This document shows, one piece after another, positions 1-7,987 of a DNA stretch of 53,696 nt. A program made the translations under genes and the position numbers. Position 1 is the first letter of the stretch, and each line of letters begins with the position of its first letter. The notes beneath the pieces were generated by a model. The model worked only from the letters and a program-made list of their open reading frames with translations. It did not search any database and was not told the DNA's origin. The stretch covers positions 1 through 53,696 of the forward strand of contig JAFGVE010000021.1 in NCBI GenBank assembly GCA_016938175.1. The letters are read 5' to 3'. The DNA is from Campylobacterales bacterium. Its GTDB lineage: Bacteria > Campylobacterota > Campylobacteria > Campylobacterales > Sulfurimonadaceae.

Positions 1-123
1 CCAGGTTTAGGTGCTAAACTTATGACTACAATGTTCATCGCTCTTGCAATGATCGAAGCACAAGTTATTTATGCACTAGTAATTGCGCTTATCGCACTTT
101 ACGCTAACCCATATTTAGGCTAA
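1..123 (+). CDS. atpE: ATP synthase F0 subunit c, C-terminal part (cut by window edge)
   Basis: Only the last 40 codons are in the window. They encode a very hydrophobic helix containing FIALAMIEAQVIYAL and ending ALYANPYLG, which fits the second transmembrane helix of the proton-translocating c ring. The Glu of MIEAQ is in the position expected for the ion-binding carboxylate. Subunit c forms the rotor ring of the membrane F0 sector. The gene is followed directly by a strong terminator, so it ends its transcript. Confidence 0.9.
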   Translation, partial: PGLGAKLMTTMFIALAMIEAQVIYALVIALIALYANPYLG

Positions 124-150
124 TCTTTAACGATTTTCTAAATAACCTCA

Positions 151-179
151 CTGCTTGGAACTCTCCAAGCAGTTTTTTT
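151..179 (+). terminator. Rho-independent terminator of atpE
   Basis: A perfect 9-bp stem (CTGCTTGGA / TCCAAGCAG) with a 4-base loop is followed at once by seven T residues. It lies 27 bases after the atpE stop and before the tRNA gene. Confidence 0.92.
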
Positions 180-194
180 GAAACACTACAAAAT

Positions 195-278
195 GCGGTC
201 GTGGTGGAACGGTAGACACGCAACGTTGAGGTCGTTGTGCCCTAGGGTGTGGAGGTTCAAATCCTCTCGACCGCACCA
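195..278 (+). tRNA. tRNA-Leu (anticodon GAG)
   Basis: The 84-nt cloverleaf has a 7-bp acceptor stem (GCGGTCG with CGACCGC), the D-loop core GGTAGACAC, an anticodon stem CAACG/CGTTG closing the loop TTGAGGT (anticodon GAG), a long variable arm as in class II tRNAs, the TPsiC arm GGTTCAAATCC, and an encoded CCA end. GAG reads the leucine codons CUC and CUU. Confidence 0.96.
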
Positions 279-387
279 TCTTTTCAAATACTAAATCATA
301 CAAATGAACTTTCAAAACATATCACATATTTACCAAATATTAACTATTTCAGTAGTTATTAAGCTCTAGCCGACGATAATGTAAAAT

Positions 388-393
388 TATAAT
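388..393 (+). promoter_or_regulatory. Putative -10 element for the giant-protein/pilin operon
   Basis: A perfect TATAAT lies about 75 bases before the chosen start at 469. No convincing -35 is seen, as is common in Campylobacterota. It is followed at once by an imperfect inverted repeat (GGCTC at 394-398 with GAGCC at 417-421, plus AGT/ACT inside) that would overlap the transcription start. That repeat could be an operator or chance. Nothing else recognisable was seen between the tRNA and the gene. Confidence 0.5.
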
Positions 394-468
394 GGCTCTA
401 GTGTTCTTTTGCTACTGAGCCCTCTATTTTTATGCAGTTTTGAAGACTAAATGAGGAGGACAACTACA

Positions 469-3400
469 ATGACTTTTTTACTTCAAAAATTTACAACTCT
501 TTTTTTACTACTCTCTTTTTTCTCTGTAAATCTCTTAGCGGTTAGCACATCATGTCCAGGTGAAATTATTCCAAATCTACATTCTACAACAGTTACTGCA
601 ACTGATGATGATTCCGGAACGATTCTGGGAAATACAACATATTATTACACCTTTACACCTGTAAGTGATGGCACTATACAAGTAAACTCATATGTAAGCG
701 GTTATTTTAACTCTTTATATATTCAAAGTTCTTGTAGTAGTACTATTTGGAGTAATACTAGCGATACATATAGCAAATCATCTCCACAAATAGATGTTAC
801 AGCTGGACAACAAATAATAATTGCATTGGAAAGAAGATATTCTACAAGTCAAAGCTTTAATATTGGTTTTACCTATACTGTGACCCCAGCTCCCTCTTGT
901 TCTACTTTACGAGATTCTGACAACCTTACATCTTCACACACATTCTATACTAACAGTTCACATTACAACGATAGTGATTGGAATGTAGGTCCAGGTTCAG
1001 CTGGTGGGACATTAAGTCGGGCTTACCATTTTACTGTTGATAGCAACGGTACGGTTGATGTACGTCTTTATGATGTTGATAATAATCAAGCGAAATTTAG
1101 TATAGCAGAAGGTTCTTGTCCTACAACCCTACAGGGGCTATCATCATCTCAACTCAATTTTAGTTCTGCTGGTGACTTTTATGTTTATATCTATTATATA
1201 AATGGTAGCAATACCAATATAGAGCATAAACTCGATGTAACTTTTTCTCCACCGGTACCTCCGAGTATGGGCAATATTCCAGATACAGTAGGAACTATTA
1301 ACACCCTTTTTAGTTTAAATATTGCTAGTTATGTTACTCCAACAAATGGTGATCCAATACTTGAATACAATCTCACTGGTACTCTACCAAATGGACTTAG
1401 CTTTAATAGTACTACAGGCCTTATAAGTGGTACTCCTACTGCTATTACACCAGCTTCCAACTTCAGCATCACCGCTACAGATAAAGATGGAGTTTCTAAT
1501 AGTGATAGCTTTACTATTACAATTCAAGACCTTAATATTATCTCTACTGGAGGACGTAATTTTGCAATGCGTCAACAAGAAAATCTTTTTGGAGACGTAA
1601 AAGTAATTGGGAATACTGTACTATGTCTTCAAAATTCAAGTGGACAATGTATAGAGTCAGGGAATGATATTTCAAATGATGATGTTAACCTCCAAAAAGC
1701 ACCTGAATCATCTTCTGTACTAGTTTTACCTACAAATGCCGTTGTTAAATATGCTCGCCTTTACTGGCTAGGACGTATAGATGGTTCATGGAACTCAACA
1801 ACACAAACAAATGCAGGACAAATAGAAATAAAAAAAGACAATGCCAGTACCTATACTACACTCACTGCAAATATTAAAGATGCGATTGCATATAGAGATG
1901 ACATTCAATTATATTCAGCAAGTGCTGACGCTTCTGGCGTGGTGACTGGTTCTGGAACCTATTATATTAATACCTCAAGCTTTTACACGGTGACAGGAAC
2001 AACTAGCGATGGGCTAGGAACATCTGGTTCTTGGGCTTTAGTTGTTATTTACTCTGATCCTGATGAAACAACTGCAAAAAATATTACAATTTTTGATGGT
2101 TTTAAACAAGTTACAAGTAGTACAGATGCGCAAGCATCTGTAGTTGGATTTTTGACACCAAAATCTGGTATTGTTGACTCTATACTTTATACTATGGCTG
2201 CAGAAGGAGACCTATATCTCTCTGGGACAAGTGATAGGATTCAAATGGGTGGAGCAAATTATAATCAAACACTCCAAGATTTAGGGACATTTAATTCACG
2301 AATTGATATTCCCACAACGAGAACTCCTAATTTAACAAATAATAATGGTACGGACATACACAAGTATAACGTTGGAACAGCTAATGGTGGTTTTGGAATT
2401 ATAGACAATAATGAAGTGGGAGCGGAATTTAACTTTACATCCAATTCCGATGTTTACTACCCTTCTCTTTTCGTATTTTCAACTGAGCTCTACTTACCTC
2501 AAATGTGTTACGACTACTCTTTAAAACAAGATGGAAGATACTTACCAATAGATAGAGCTACCTATCCAGAAGCACAAATAGATGCTCAAATATCCTCTTC
2601 AGACATAGAAGTCGGTATCTATTTAAGGAATGAAGAATCAGATTTAGATGCTCAAGGTATTGCAATTAGGACTGATTTAAATACAACTCAGTTTAATCAA
2701 GTCGATCATATTTATACTTCCAATGTTAATGGTTCAACTCTTATTGATAGAGGAGCTCCAACTTTTACAGGAAGCCTTTGTGATTATAATAAAGATGGAG
2801 ATAATTCAGTTACAAATAATGGATGTACAGATGGTCATAATATTCGAAAAGGAAATGGTTCACTTGGAGAGTATGATTATGTATATACAAAATTTATTCT
2901 GGAACCTCAGAATATTAATGGTATTACAGATATTAATGAGTCATTAGGATTATCAATCAAGTATTATATAGTTGCCAATGGAACAAAAATTGAATATCCA
3001 GACTATATACTTGGTGGACTAAACGTACCTATATGTCCTCCAACAGGTGGTTATCAGCCTCAATGGGGACAATTTAATGTTGTACGAAGTGGTCAAGCTA
3101 CAAATAACATAACAAATAATCTATATACACAAATTTCTCGTAAGCCATTTAATGCTTCTGTAGTTTTTGATTCTACTCCAACTACAGGAGACAATCAACC
3201 ACCTACCTCTGATATTAATACAACTGTTCTAGTAGAGATGATTGATATTGATGCTTACGGTGATATAAACGCATCATGTGCAAATCCAGATGCTGGAATC
3301 TCTGAAATAATTTTTGTACCAGTCGCGTTTAGCCCAACAGATGATCAAGTAGCTATCCCGACTCAAACAAATGATTATTACAATTTTGCAGTAAAAAATG

Positions 3401-5361
3401 CTACATTTAGAATCTGGTATTTTGATGACGGAAATCAAACACTAATTCAAAATTGGACTGCTACCACTACAGATAGTACAAATAGAGTTCTTACATCTAT
3501 TTCAGGCTTATATGATAGTAGTATTCATACTTTATGTACTACAAGCTGTACAGATACGACTTCAACAACTTGTTTTGAATGTATTAAGATTAACTATGCA
3601 CAACCCTTATGTGCAAGGGATAATTTCGCTGTTCGACCTGAATCATATAGTTTAAATATTTTTGATATAAATCAATCATTACCAACTTATGATATTGAAA
3701 CTGATCCTACAAATACAAAAAATACTACAAAAGTAAATATCTCATCTGAAACTGGTTATGCAGCTATTCCATTCACACCTTCTACACCAATAGACTTATC
3801 AGCCGGCTACAATTACCGTTTTGACATAAACGCATCAGGAAATGACAATACCGCTTATACACCTGGTTATACACGTGTCTTTAATGGTCATCCCGACTAT
3901 AATGCAACACTCATATGGACACCTGATATTGGGATGACTGGTTGTAATGATACAGTTAATCGCAATATATCATTTTATTTTAAAAATGGAGTTGTTATCA
4001 ATGAAGAAAGGGACAATAATAATGTTGGAAAATATACTTTAAATCTTATTGACACAACATGGACAGCTGTAGATTGGCAAGACCTAACGCATCATACAAT
4101 CGACAACGGATTCGATATTAGCTCTAACGACTGTATAACTGGTTCAAACTCCACTTCAGGTAGTTTACTTCATGGATGTGTAACAACTACGAATCATGGT
4201 AGTGATAGTGTAGGAAACCTTTATAAGGACCATTTACTAACTTTTCATCCATATAGATTTGATATAACAGGTATAGTAAGTTCAGTAGGGTTAGATCACA
4301 CCACCTTAACTACAAATCCATACATATATATGGCTGACATGTCTAATATATCAGACGAAAATATGTCATATCATCTAAATGGTGCAATAACAGCCGTAGG
4401 TTTTAGTGGTAATAGAGTGAGTAACTTTGTAGCAAACTGTATGTCAGTCGGCTTAGACTTAAACCTAAGTAAATCGGATACTACACTTCTAGACTTAGCT
4501 TCAAATAATGTAATCTATCAATCACGTTTTCATAATCTTGATGAAAATGATTCTATAATTACTGCACATAATATTGATACCAATGAAACAAATACATCTG
4601 TCCCATTACGTGTACAAACTGTAAGTACTTTTTTTACGGTAGAACTTAATGGGACAATGAATACTATTCATAATATCAACTACCATAGAACAGTCAATAA
4701 TCCTGTAAATCCAAAACGTGTATTTCTAGATAGTTATGATATAAACTGTACTAATCCTTTAACAGATTGTACAATGTATGCTGATTTACGCAATGACAAA
4801 ACGACAAATGGACAATTAAACATCGATCAAAATCTAACACACTATTATGGCCGTACAAATTCACCAAGACAGAGATTTAGTACCCCAACTGGTACTGCAA
4901 TAGCCCCAGCGCAAAACTTCATATACTATGAAGTACACTGTGATTTAAATAATGGTTGTGATAAGTCACTATTACAAGGTGGTAATGATGCCAATTCTAC
5001 AAGTGATCCTCGCTGGTTTGTTAATACAAACCATACTGTAAACTTTGGTGACGCAGGTAGTGTCAATAAGAAAGGCTCAATCGTTGGTGCAGGTGAGGTT
5101 ACAGGAACTGCAACTTCCGGAAATCATCTTGATTTTACTAACTTAATATATGATGGAAGTCGAAACTACCCATATAAAGCAACTATGGAAAATAATGCAT
5201 CAATGTGGCTTATATTTAATCGATTTAATAATGCAGCAATACGCAATGAGTTTGAAGTAGAGTTTGAAGATTCAGCTAGTTCATGGGCAGGTGTGAATGA
5301 AACTAATACTTCCACAGGAACAAATTCATCGAGTAAGACTAATAGGAGAAGTACGTGGTAA
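469..5361 (+). CDS. Giant exported beta-rich protein, MshQ/pilus-tip-adhesin-like
   Basis: About 1630 residues. The start at 469 is preferred over the in-frame ATG at 451 because a strong Shine-Dalgarno (GAGGAGGA, 453-460) sits 8 bases before it. A hydrophobic signal peptide fills roughly residues 1-24. Two beta domains resembling pre-peptidase C-terminal folds follow (about 30-260), then a putative Ig-like domain (about 262-355, with LPNGLSFNSTTGLISGTPT). A long Asn/Thr/Ser-rich region follows. Near residue 1048, CARDNFAVRPESYSL resembles the C-x-D-x-F-A-I-R-P signature I associate with MshQ/DUF6701 proteins. No C-terminal membrane anchor or autotransporter barrel is evident. Three pilin-like genes follow with overlapping frames, so a role as a surface adhesin or pilus-tip component is inferred. 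Substrate or ligand is unknown. Confidence 0.75.
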   Translation: MTFLLQKFTTLFLLLSFFSVNLLAVSTSCPGEIIPNLHSTTVTATDDDSGTILGNTTYYYTFTPVSDGTIQVNSYVSGYFNSLYIQSSCSSTIWSNTSDTYSKSSPQIDVTAGQQIIIALERRYSTSQSFNIGFTYTVTPAPSCSTLRDSDNLTSSHTFYTNSSHYNDSDWNVGPGSAGGTLSRAYHFTVDSNGTVDVRLYDVDNNQAKFSIAEGSCPTTLQGLSSSQLNFSSAGDFYVYIYYINGSNTNIEHKLDVTFSPPVPPSMGNIPDTVGTINTLFSLNIASYVTPTNGDPILEYNLTGTLPNGLSFNSTTGLISGTPTAITPASNFSITATDKDGVSNSDSFTITIQDLNIISTGGRNFAMRQQENLFGDVKVIGNTVLCLQNSSGQCIESGNDISNDDVNLQKAPESSSVLVLPTNAVVKYARLYWLGRIDGSWNSTTQTNAGQIEIKKDNASTYTTLTANIKDAIAYRDDIQLYSASADASGVVTGSGTYYINTSSFYTVTGTTSDGLGTSGSWALVVIYSDPDETTAKNITIFDGFKQVTSSTDAQASVVGFLTPKSGIVDSILYTMAAEGDLYLSGTSDRIQMGGANYNQTLQDLGTFNSRIDIPTTRTPNLTNNNGTDIHKYNVGTANGGFGIIDNNEVGAEFNFTSNSDVYYPSLFVFSTELYLPQMCYDYSLKQDGRYLPIDRATYPEAQIDAQISSSDIEVGIYLRNEESDLDAQGIAIRTDLNTTQFNQVDHIYTSNVNGSTLIDRGAPTFTGSLCDYNKDGDNSVTNNGCTDGHNIRKGNGSLGEYDYVYTKFILEPQNINGITDINESLGLSIKYYIVANGTKIEYPDYILGGLNVPICPPTGGYQPQWGQFNVVRSGQATNNITNNLYTQISRKPFNASVVFDSTPTTGDNQPPTSDINTTVLVEMIDIDAYGDINASCANPDAGISEIIFVPVAFSPTDDQVAIPTQTNDYYNFAVKNATFRIWYFDDGNQTLIQNWTATTTDSTNRVLTSISGLYDSSIHTLCTTSCTDTTSTTCFECIKINYAQPLCARDNFAVRPESYSLNIFDINQSLPTYDIETDPTNTKNTTKVNISSETGYAAIPFTPSTPIDLSAGYNYRFDINASGNDNTAYTPGYTRVFNGHPDYNATLIWTPDIGMTGCNDTVNRNISFYFKNGVVINEERDNNNVGKYTLNLIDTTWTAVDWQDLTHHTIDNGFDISSNDCITGSNSTSGSLLHGCVTTTNHGSDSVGNLYKDHLLTFHPYRFDITGIVSSVGLDHTTLTTNPYIYMADMSNISDENMSYHLNGAITAVGFSGNRVSNFVANCMSVGLDLNLSKSDTTLLDLASNNVIYQSRFHNLDENDSIITAHNIDTNETNTSVPLRVQTVSTFFTVELNGTMNTIHNINYHRTVNNPVNPKRVFLDSYDINCTNPLTDCTMYADLRNDKTTNGQLNIDQNLTHYYGRTNSPRQRFSTPTGTAIAPAQNFIYYEVHCDLNNGCDKSLLQGGNDANSTSDPRWFVNTNHTVNFGDAGSVNKKGSIVGAGEVTGTATSGNHLDFTNLIYDGSRNYPYKATMENNASMWLIFNRFNNAAIRNEFEVEFEDSASSWAGVNETNTSTGTNSSSKTNRRSTW

Positions 5362-5978
5362 AAACAAGGGCAGCTTTCACATTTATAGAACTCATTTTTG
5401 CTATTGTTATCATTGCAATTACTGTTATTTCTTTACCAACGCTTTCTAACACTACATCAGAAGGAATTGAGAGAAACCTTGTACAAGAAGCTGTTTTCGC
5501 GGCTGCCACAGAATTAAATCAAGCTGTGACAGCTAACTGGGATGAGCGTTCATTAGAGGACGGAGGAATTGCTAGCCTTGCTCGTGTAATTGATGATGGC
5601 TCATGTGAAAACAACTCAACTAACTTTCGCTATAGACTCAAAAATGGGCATATTGCCGAGCCATACCATAGACGCTGTTTAGATAGTAATACAAGTACAG
5701 GTTTAGGAGCTACTACTTCAGCTATTAATGCACTAGAAGACTTTGCAGGCACACAAACTCTTGTAAACACAGGTGCTTCACAATCTGGTTATAAATACTC
5801 CTATTCAACACTTATCACAGTAAGTACTAGCGCAAGTTTTGGTGTGCTAGTAAATAATATTAATATTAAAAGAATAGATGCAAATATTACCGATACAACT
5901 ACAGCTCAACTTTTAGTTTCTTTAAGAACTTATAGTTGTAATGTTGGAGAAGTTGACTATTATAAAAGGACATATTAA
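5355..5978 (+). CDS. Type IV pilin-like / pseudopilin (prepilin leader)
   Basis: 207 residues. It starts with GTG at 5355, inside the last codons of the giant gene, with AGGAGAAG at 5343-5350 as ribosome binding site. The N-terminus MVKTRAA|FTFIELIFAIVI is a class III prepilin leader: basic, then a hydrophobic helix with Glu at mature position 5. The residue before the predicted cleavage is Ala rather than Gly. The rest is a small Ser/Thr/Asn-rich globular part with several Cys (SCENN, RRCLD, YSCN). It should be processed by a PilD-like peptidase and assembled in the inner membrane as a minor pilin. The particular minor-pilin class cannot be fixed from sequence alone. Confidence 0.82.
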   Translation: MVKTRAAFTFIELIFAIVIIAITVISLPTLSNTTSEGIERNLVQEAVFAAATELNQAVTANWDERSLEDGGIASLARVIDDGSCENNSTNFRYRLKNGHIAEPYHRRCLDSNTSTGLGATTSAINALEDFAGTQTLVNTGASQSGYKYSYSTLITVSTSASFGVLVNNINIKRIDANITDTTTAQLLVSLRTYSCNVGEVDYYKRTY

Positions 5979-6895
5979 TGAAACGTCATAGTGCATTTAC
6001 AATGATTGAGTTGATTTTTGTCATTGTCGTTATGGGCATAATAGGAAAGTTTGGTGTAGAATTTTTAGCACGTGCTTATGAAAACTTTATTCTGACAACA
6101 ACTAATAATCAACTACAAGCAAAAAGTACGACTACAGTAGAGTTTATTGCAAGCAGACTACAATATAGGATTAAGGACTCTGTTATTGTTCGACAAGCAA
6201 TCAACAATGTAAACTTTACCTCTTTAGCTAGTGCGGTCAATGGAACACAATATTTAGTACTAGAGTGGATTGCTACAGATATAGATAGTTTTAGAGGAGA
6301 CTCAACTAAACCTTTTTGGAGCGGTATTTTAGATTTAGATATCGGAAATACTAACCTTCTTGTATCTCCAGAAACTGAAACAAACTCTACAAATTCGGTT
6401 ATAAATGCACTTTCAAATGGAGGTAGTGGAATAAATGATGCCGCTCTCCATTTTGTAGGATCAAATACTGACATCAATGGTTATGGTTGGAATGGTGTAG
6501 CGTTAACAGACCAAAATAGTGTAATGCATCCGATCAAAAGTGGTGTCAATATCAATGAATTTGTACCAAGGAATGGTGCAACTGGAGTCACAAATAGCTT
6601 GGCTGGAGTTGATATATATGAGTACTATAAACTAGCGTGGACTGCCAATGCTGTTGTGATAGATTATAATGCAACAACAAATATAGGAAACCTACAATTC
6701 TGTACTAACTACCAACCATGGAATGGCGAAACATATTTTAATAATGGAATATGTCGTCCTCTCATGAATGATATAAGTACATTTCGGGCAATGGCTATAG
6801 GTTCAATTATAAAAATACAAGTATGTGCAAAAAGCGATCTGCTTGTAAGTGAAAATAAGGATTACTCATTATGCAAAGAAAAAACAATCTATTAA
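5978..6895 (+). CDS. Type IV pilin-like / pseudopilin (prepilin leader), larger
   Basis: 305 residues. The ATG overlaps the previous stop by one base (TAATG). The N-terminus MKRHSA|FTMIELIFVIVV is again a class III prepilin leader with Ala-1, Phe+1 and Glu+5. The length and large C-terminal domain recall PilW/GspJ-type minor pilins rather than a major pilin. Near the C-terminus are Cys pairs (LQFCTNY, NGICRPL, IQVCAKS, SLCKEK) that could form disulfides in the periplasm. It is translationally coupled to both neighbours, so it probably acts in the same pilus or secretion assembly as the giant protein. Confidence 0.8.
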   Translation: MKRHSAFTMIELIFVIVVMGIIGKFGVEFLARAYENFILTTTNNQLQAKSTTTVEFIASRLQYRIKDSVIVRQAINNVNFTSLASAVNGTQYLVLEWIATDIDSFRGDSTKPFWSGILDLDIGNTNLLVSPETETNSTNSVINALSNGGSGINDAALHFVGSNTDINGYGWNGVALTDQNSVMHPIKSGVNINEFVPRNGATGVTNSLAGVDIYEYYKLAWTANAVVIDYNATTNIGNLQFCTNYQPWNGETYFNNGICRPLMNDISTFRAMAIGSIIKIQVCAKSDLLVSENKDYSLCKEKTIY

Positions 6896-7377
6896 TGAGA
6901 ACTTCAAAACGTAATGCAATGGCTATGATTATGGCTATTATGGTAATAGTTATTATAGGAACTATAATGGCACTTTCAGTTGCAATGACGGCTGAAACAG
7001 GTAAAAGAACAAAGGAGCTTTATCTGTATGAGCAAGTTGTACTCATGTCCAAAAGTGCAACAGAGTATGCACTACTGAGAATTGCCCAAAACAATCCATG
7101 TACAGATATAAATGCTACATTTATTCAAGACACTTATTATACTATTGACATAGGTGCTCAGTATGTATACTACAATGACCCAACTACTGTAGGTGTAGAC
7201 GAAGCACAAGCTGTATGTGATGCAGTTCCTATTGCAACTAGAGGAATCCTTTACACGACAGTTTCAACTCCGGAACAAAATGGCTCAGTTATGCTAGACA
7301 TTACAGTTAGTGTGACAGATACAACTATTTCTAGTGAGCCTATTCGTTACTTTAGAAGAACCATTCAAAAACTCTAA
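6895..7377 (+). CDS. PilX/GspK-like small pilus-assembly protein
   Basis: 161 residues from ATG 6895, which overlaps the previous stop by one base like the upstream junction. An in-frame ATG at 6871 would add eight residues but has no better ribosome binding site. A short basic N-terminus (MRTSKRNA) is followed by one long Met/Ile/Val-rich hydrophobic helix (about residues 9-30) and a small exported domain. There is no Glu at position 5, a feature known in GspK/PilX-like pseudopilins that start the fibre tip. The length is closer to PilX than to the roughly 300-residue GspK. A role in priming or capping the filament is inferred from family and context. Confidence 0.65.
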   Translation: MRTSKRNAMAMIMAIMVIVIIGTIMALSVAMTAETGKRTKELYLYEQVVLMSKSATEYALLRIAQNNPCTDINATFIQDTYYTIDIGAQYVYYNDPTTVGVDEAQAVCDAVPIATRGILYTTVSTPEQNGSVMLDITVSVTDTTISSEPIRYFRRTIQKL

Positions 7378-7406
7378 AGTATTGTTTTTTATAAACCTTT
7401 TAATGA

Positions 7407-7412
7407 TATAAT
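7407..7412 (+). promoter_or_regulatory. Putative -10 element of the long HPF gene
   Basis: GATATAAT lies 31 bases before the start codon. A poor -35 candidate (TTGTTT at 7382-7387) lies 19 bases upstream. A separate promoter would suit a stationary-phase gene placed after a pilin operon. Confidence 0.5.
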
Positions 7413-7443
7413 TTATATGTATATGAATTAAAAGGATTATAAA

Positions 7444-7977
7444 ATGAATATTTCTCTTACAGGTAGAGGTGTTGACTTAACAGATGCTATAAAAGAGCAT
7501 ATGACTACCTCTATAGAAACTCTCAATAAATTTCACATGGACATTATCTCTGTTAATGTAATCGCTTCTGCTCAAACAAAAAAGGGAAAAGAGCACTCAT
7601 TTGTAGAGTTTGTTATCAACTTAGCACACAAAAACTCTATTATTATTAAACAAAATGATGGTGATATGTACGCTGCAATTGACTTAGCGATTACACGTGC
7701 TCAAAAAGCTATGCGTCGTATGCACGACCGTGAAACTGACCACCACAAAGTAGGACTTAACGAAATTAAAGCTGAAAGTGCAGATCTTAAAGCTGCTACT
7801 GAGGAGATGGAAGACGAGATAGTTCCAGTTGAACTTGATCTCTATAAACCTCGTGAAGTTGAAGATGTTCTCAATGATCTTAAAGAGAGTGACAAGCACT
7901 TTGAAATCTTCATCGATAACGAAGACAAAACTCGCGTACTCTATAAAAGAAATGATGGAAGATTTGGGCTATATTAA
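7444..7977 (+). CDS. hpf: Ribosome hibernation promoting factor, long form
   Basis: 177 residues. The N-terminal about 105 residues are the RaiA/HPF ribosome-binding fold (MNISLTGRGVDLTDAIKEH, and DMYAAIDLAITRAQKAMRR). A charged linker follows, then a C-terminal domain of about 50 residues (PREVEDVLNDL, VLYKRNDGRFGLY) typical of long HPF, which dimerises 70S ribosomes into inactive 100S particles. AAGGA 8 bases before the ATG supports the start. A second, short HPF/RaiA gene lies at 24299-24628 and lacks this C-terminal domain. The gene ends convergently against recG with a 4-base overlap. Confidence 0.92.
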   Translation: MNISLTGRGVDLTDAIKEHMTTSIETLNKFHMDIISVNVIASAQTKKGKEHSFVEFVINLAHKNSIIIKQNDGDMYAAIDLAITRAQKAMRRMHDRETDHHKVGLNEIKAESADLKAATEEMEDEIVPVELDLYKPREVEDVLNDLKESDKHFEIFIDNEDKTRVLYKRNDGRFGLY

Positions 7978-7987
7978 TCTAGCCCAA
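7964..7987. terminator. Bidirectional terminator-like hairpin between hpf and recG
   Basis: A perfect 8-bp stem (TTGGGCTA / TAGCCCAA) with an 8-base loop spans the two convergent stop codons. A T-rich tract follows at a distance on the plus strand. The location supports a shared terminator, but neither side has an ideal U-run. Confidence 0.5.

Noticed and set aside
6109..6477. 122-residue open frame opposite the second prepilin
   Set aside because: It is the complement of a clear prepilin gene and has no ribosome binding site or domain.
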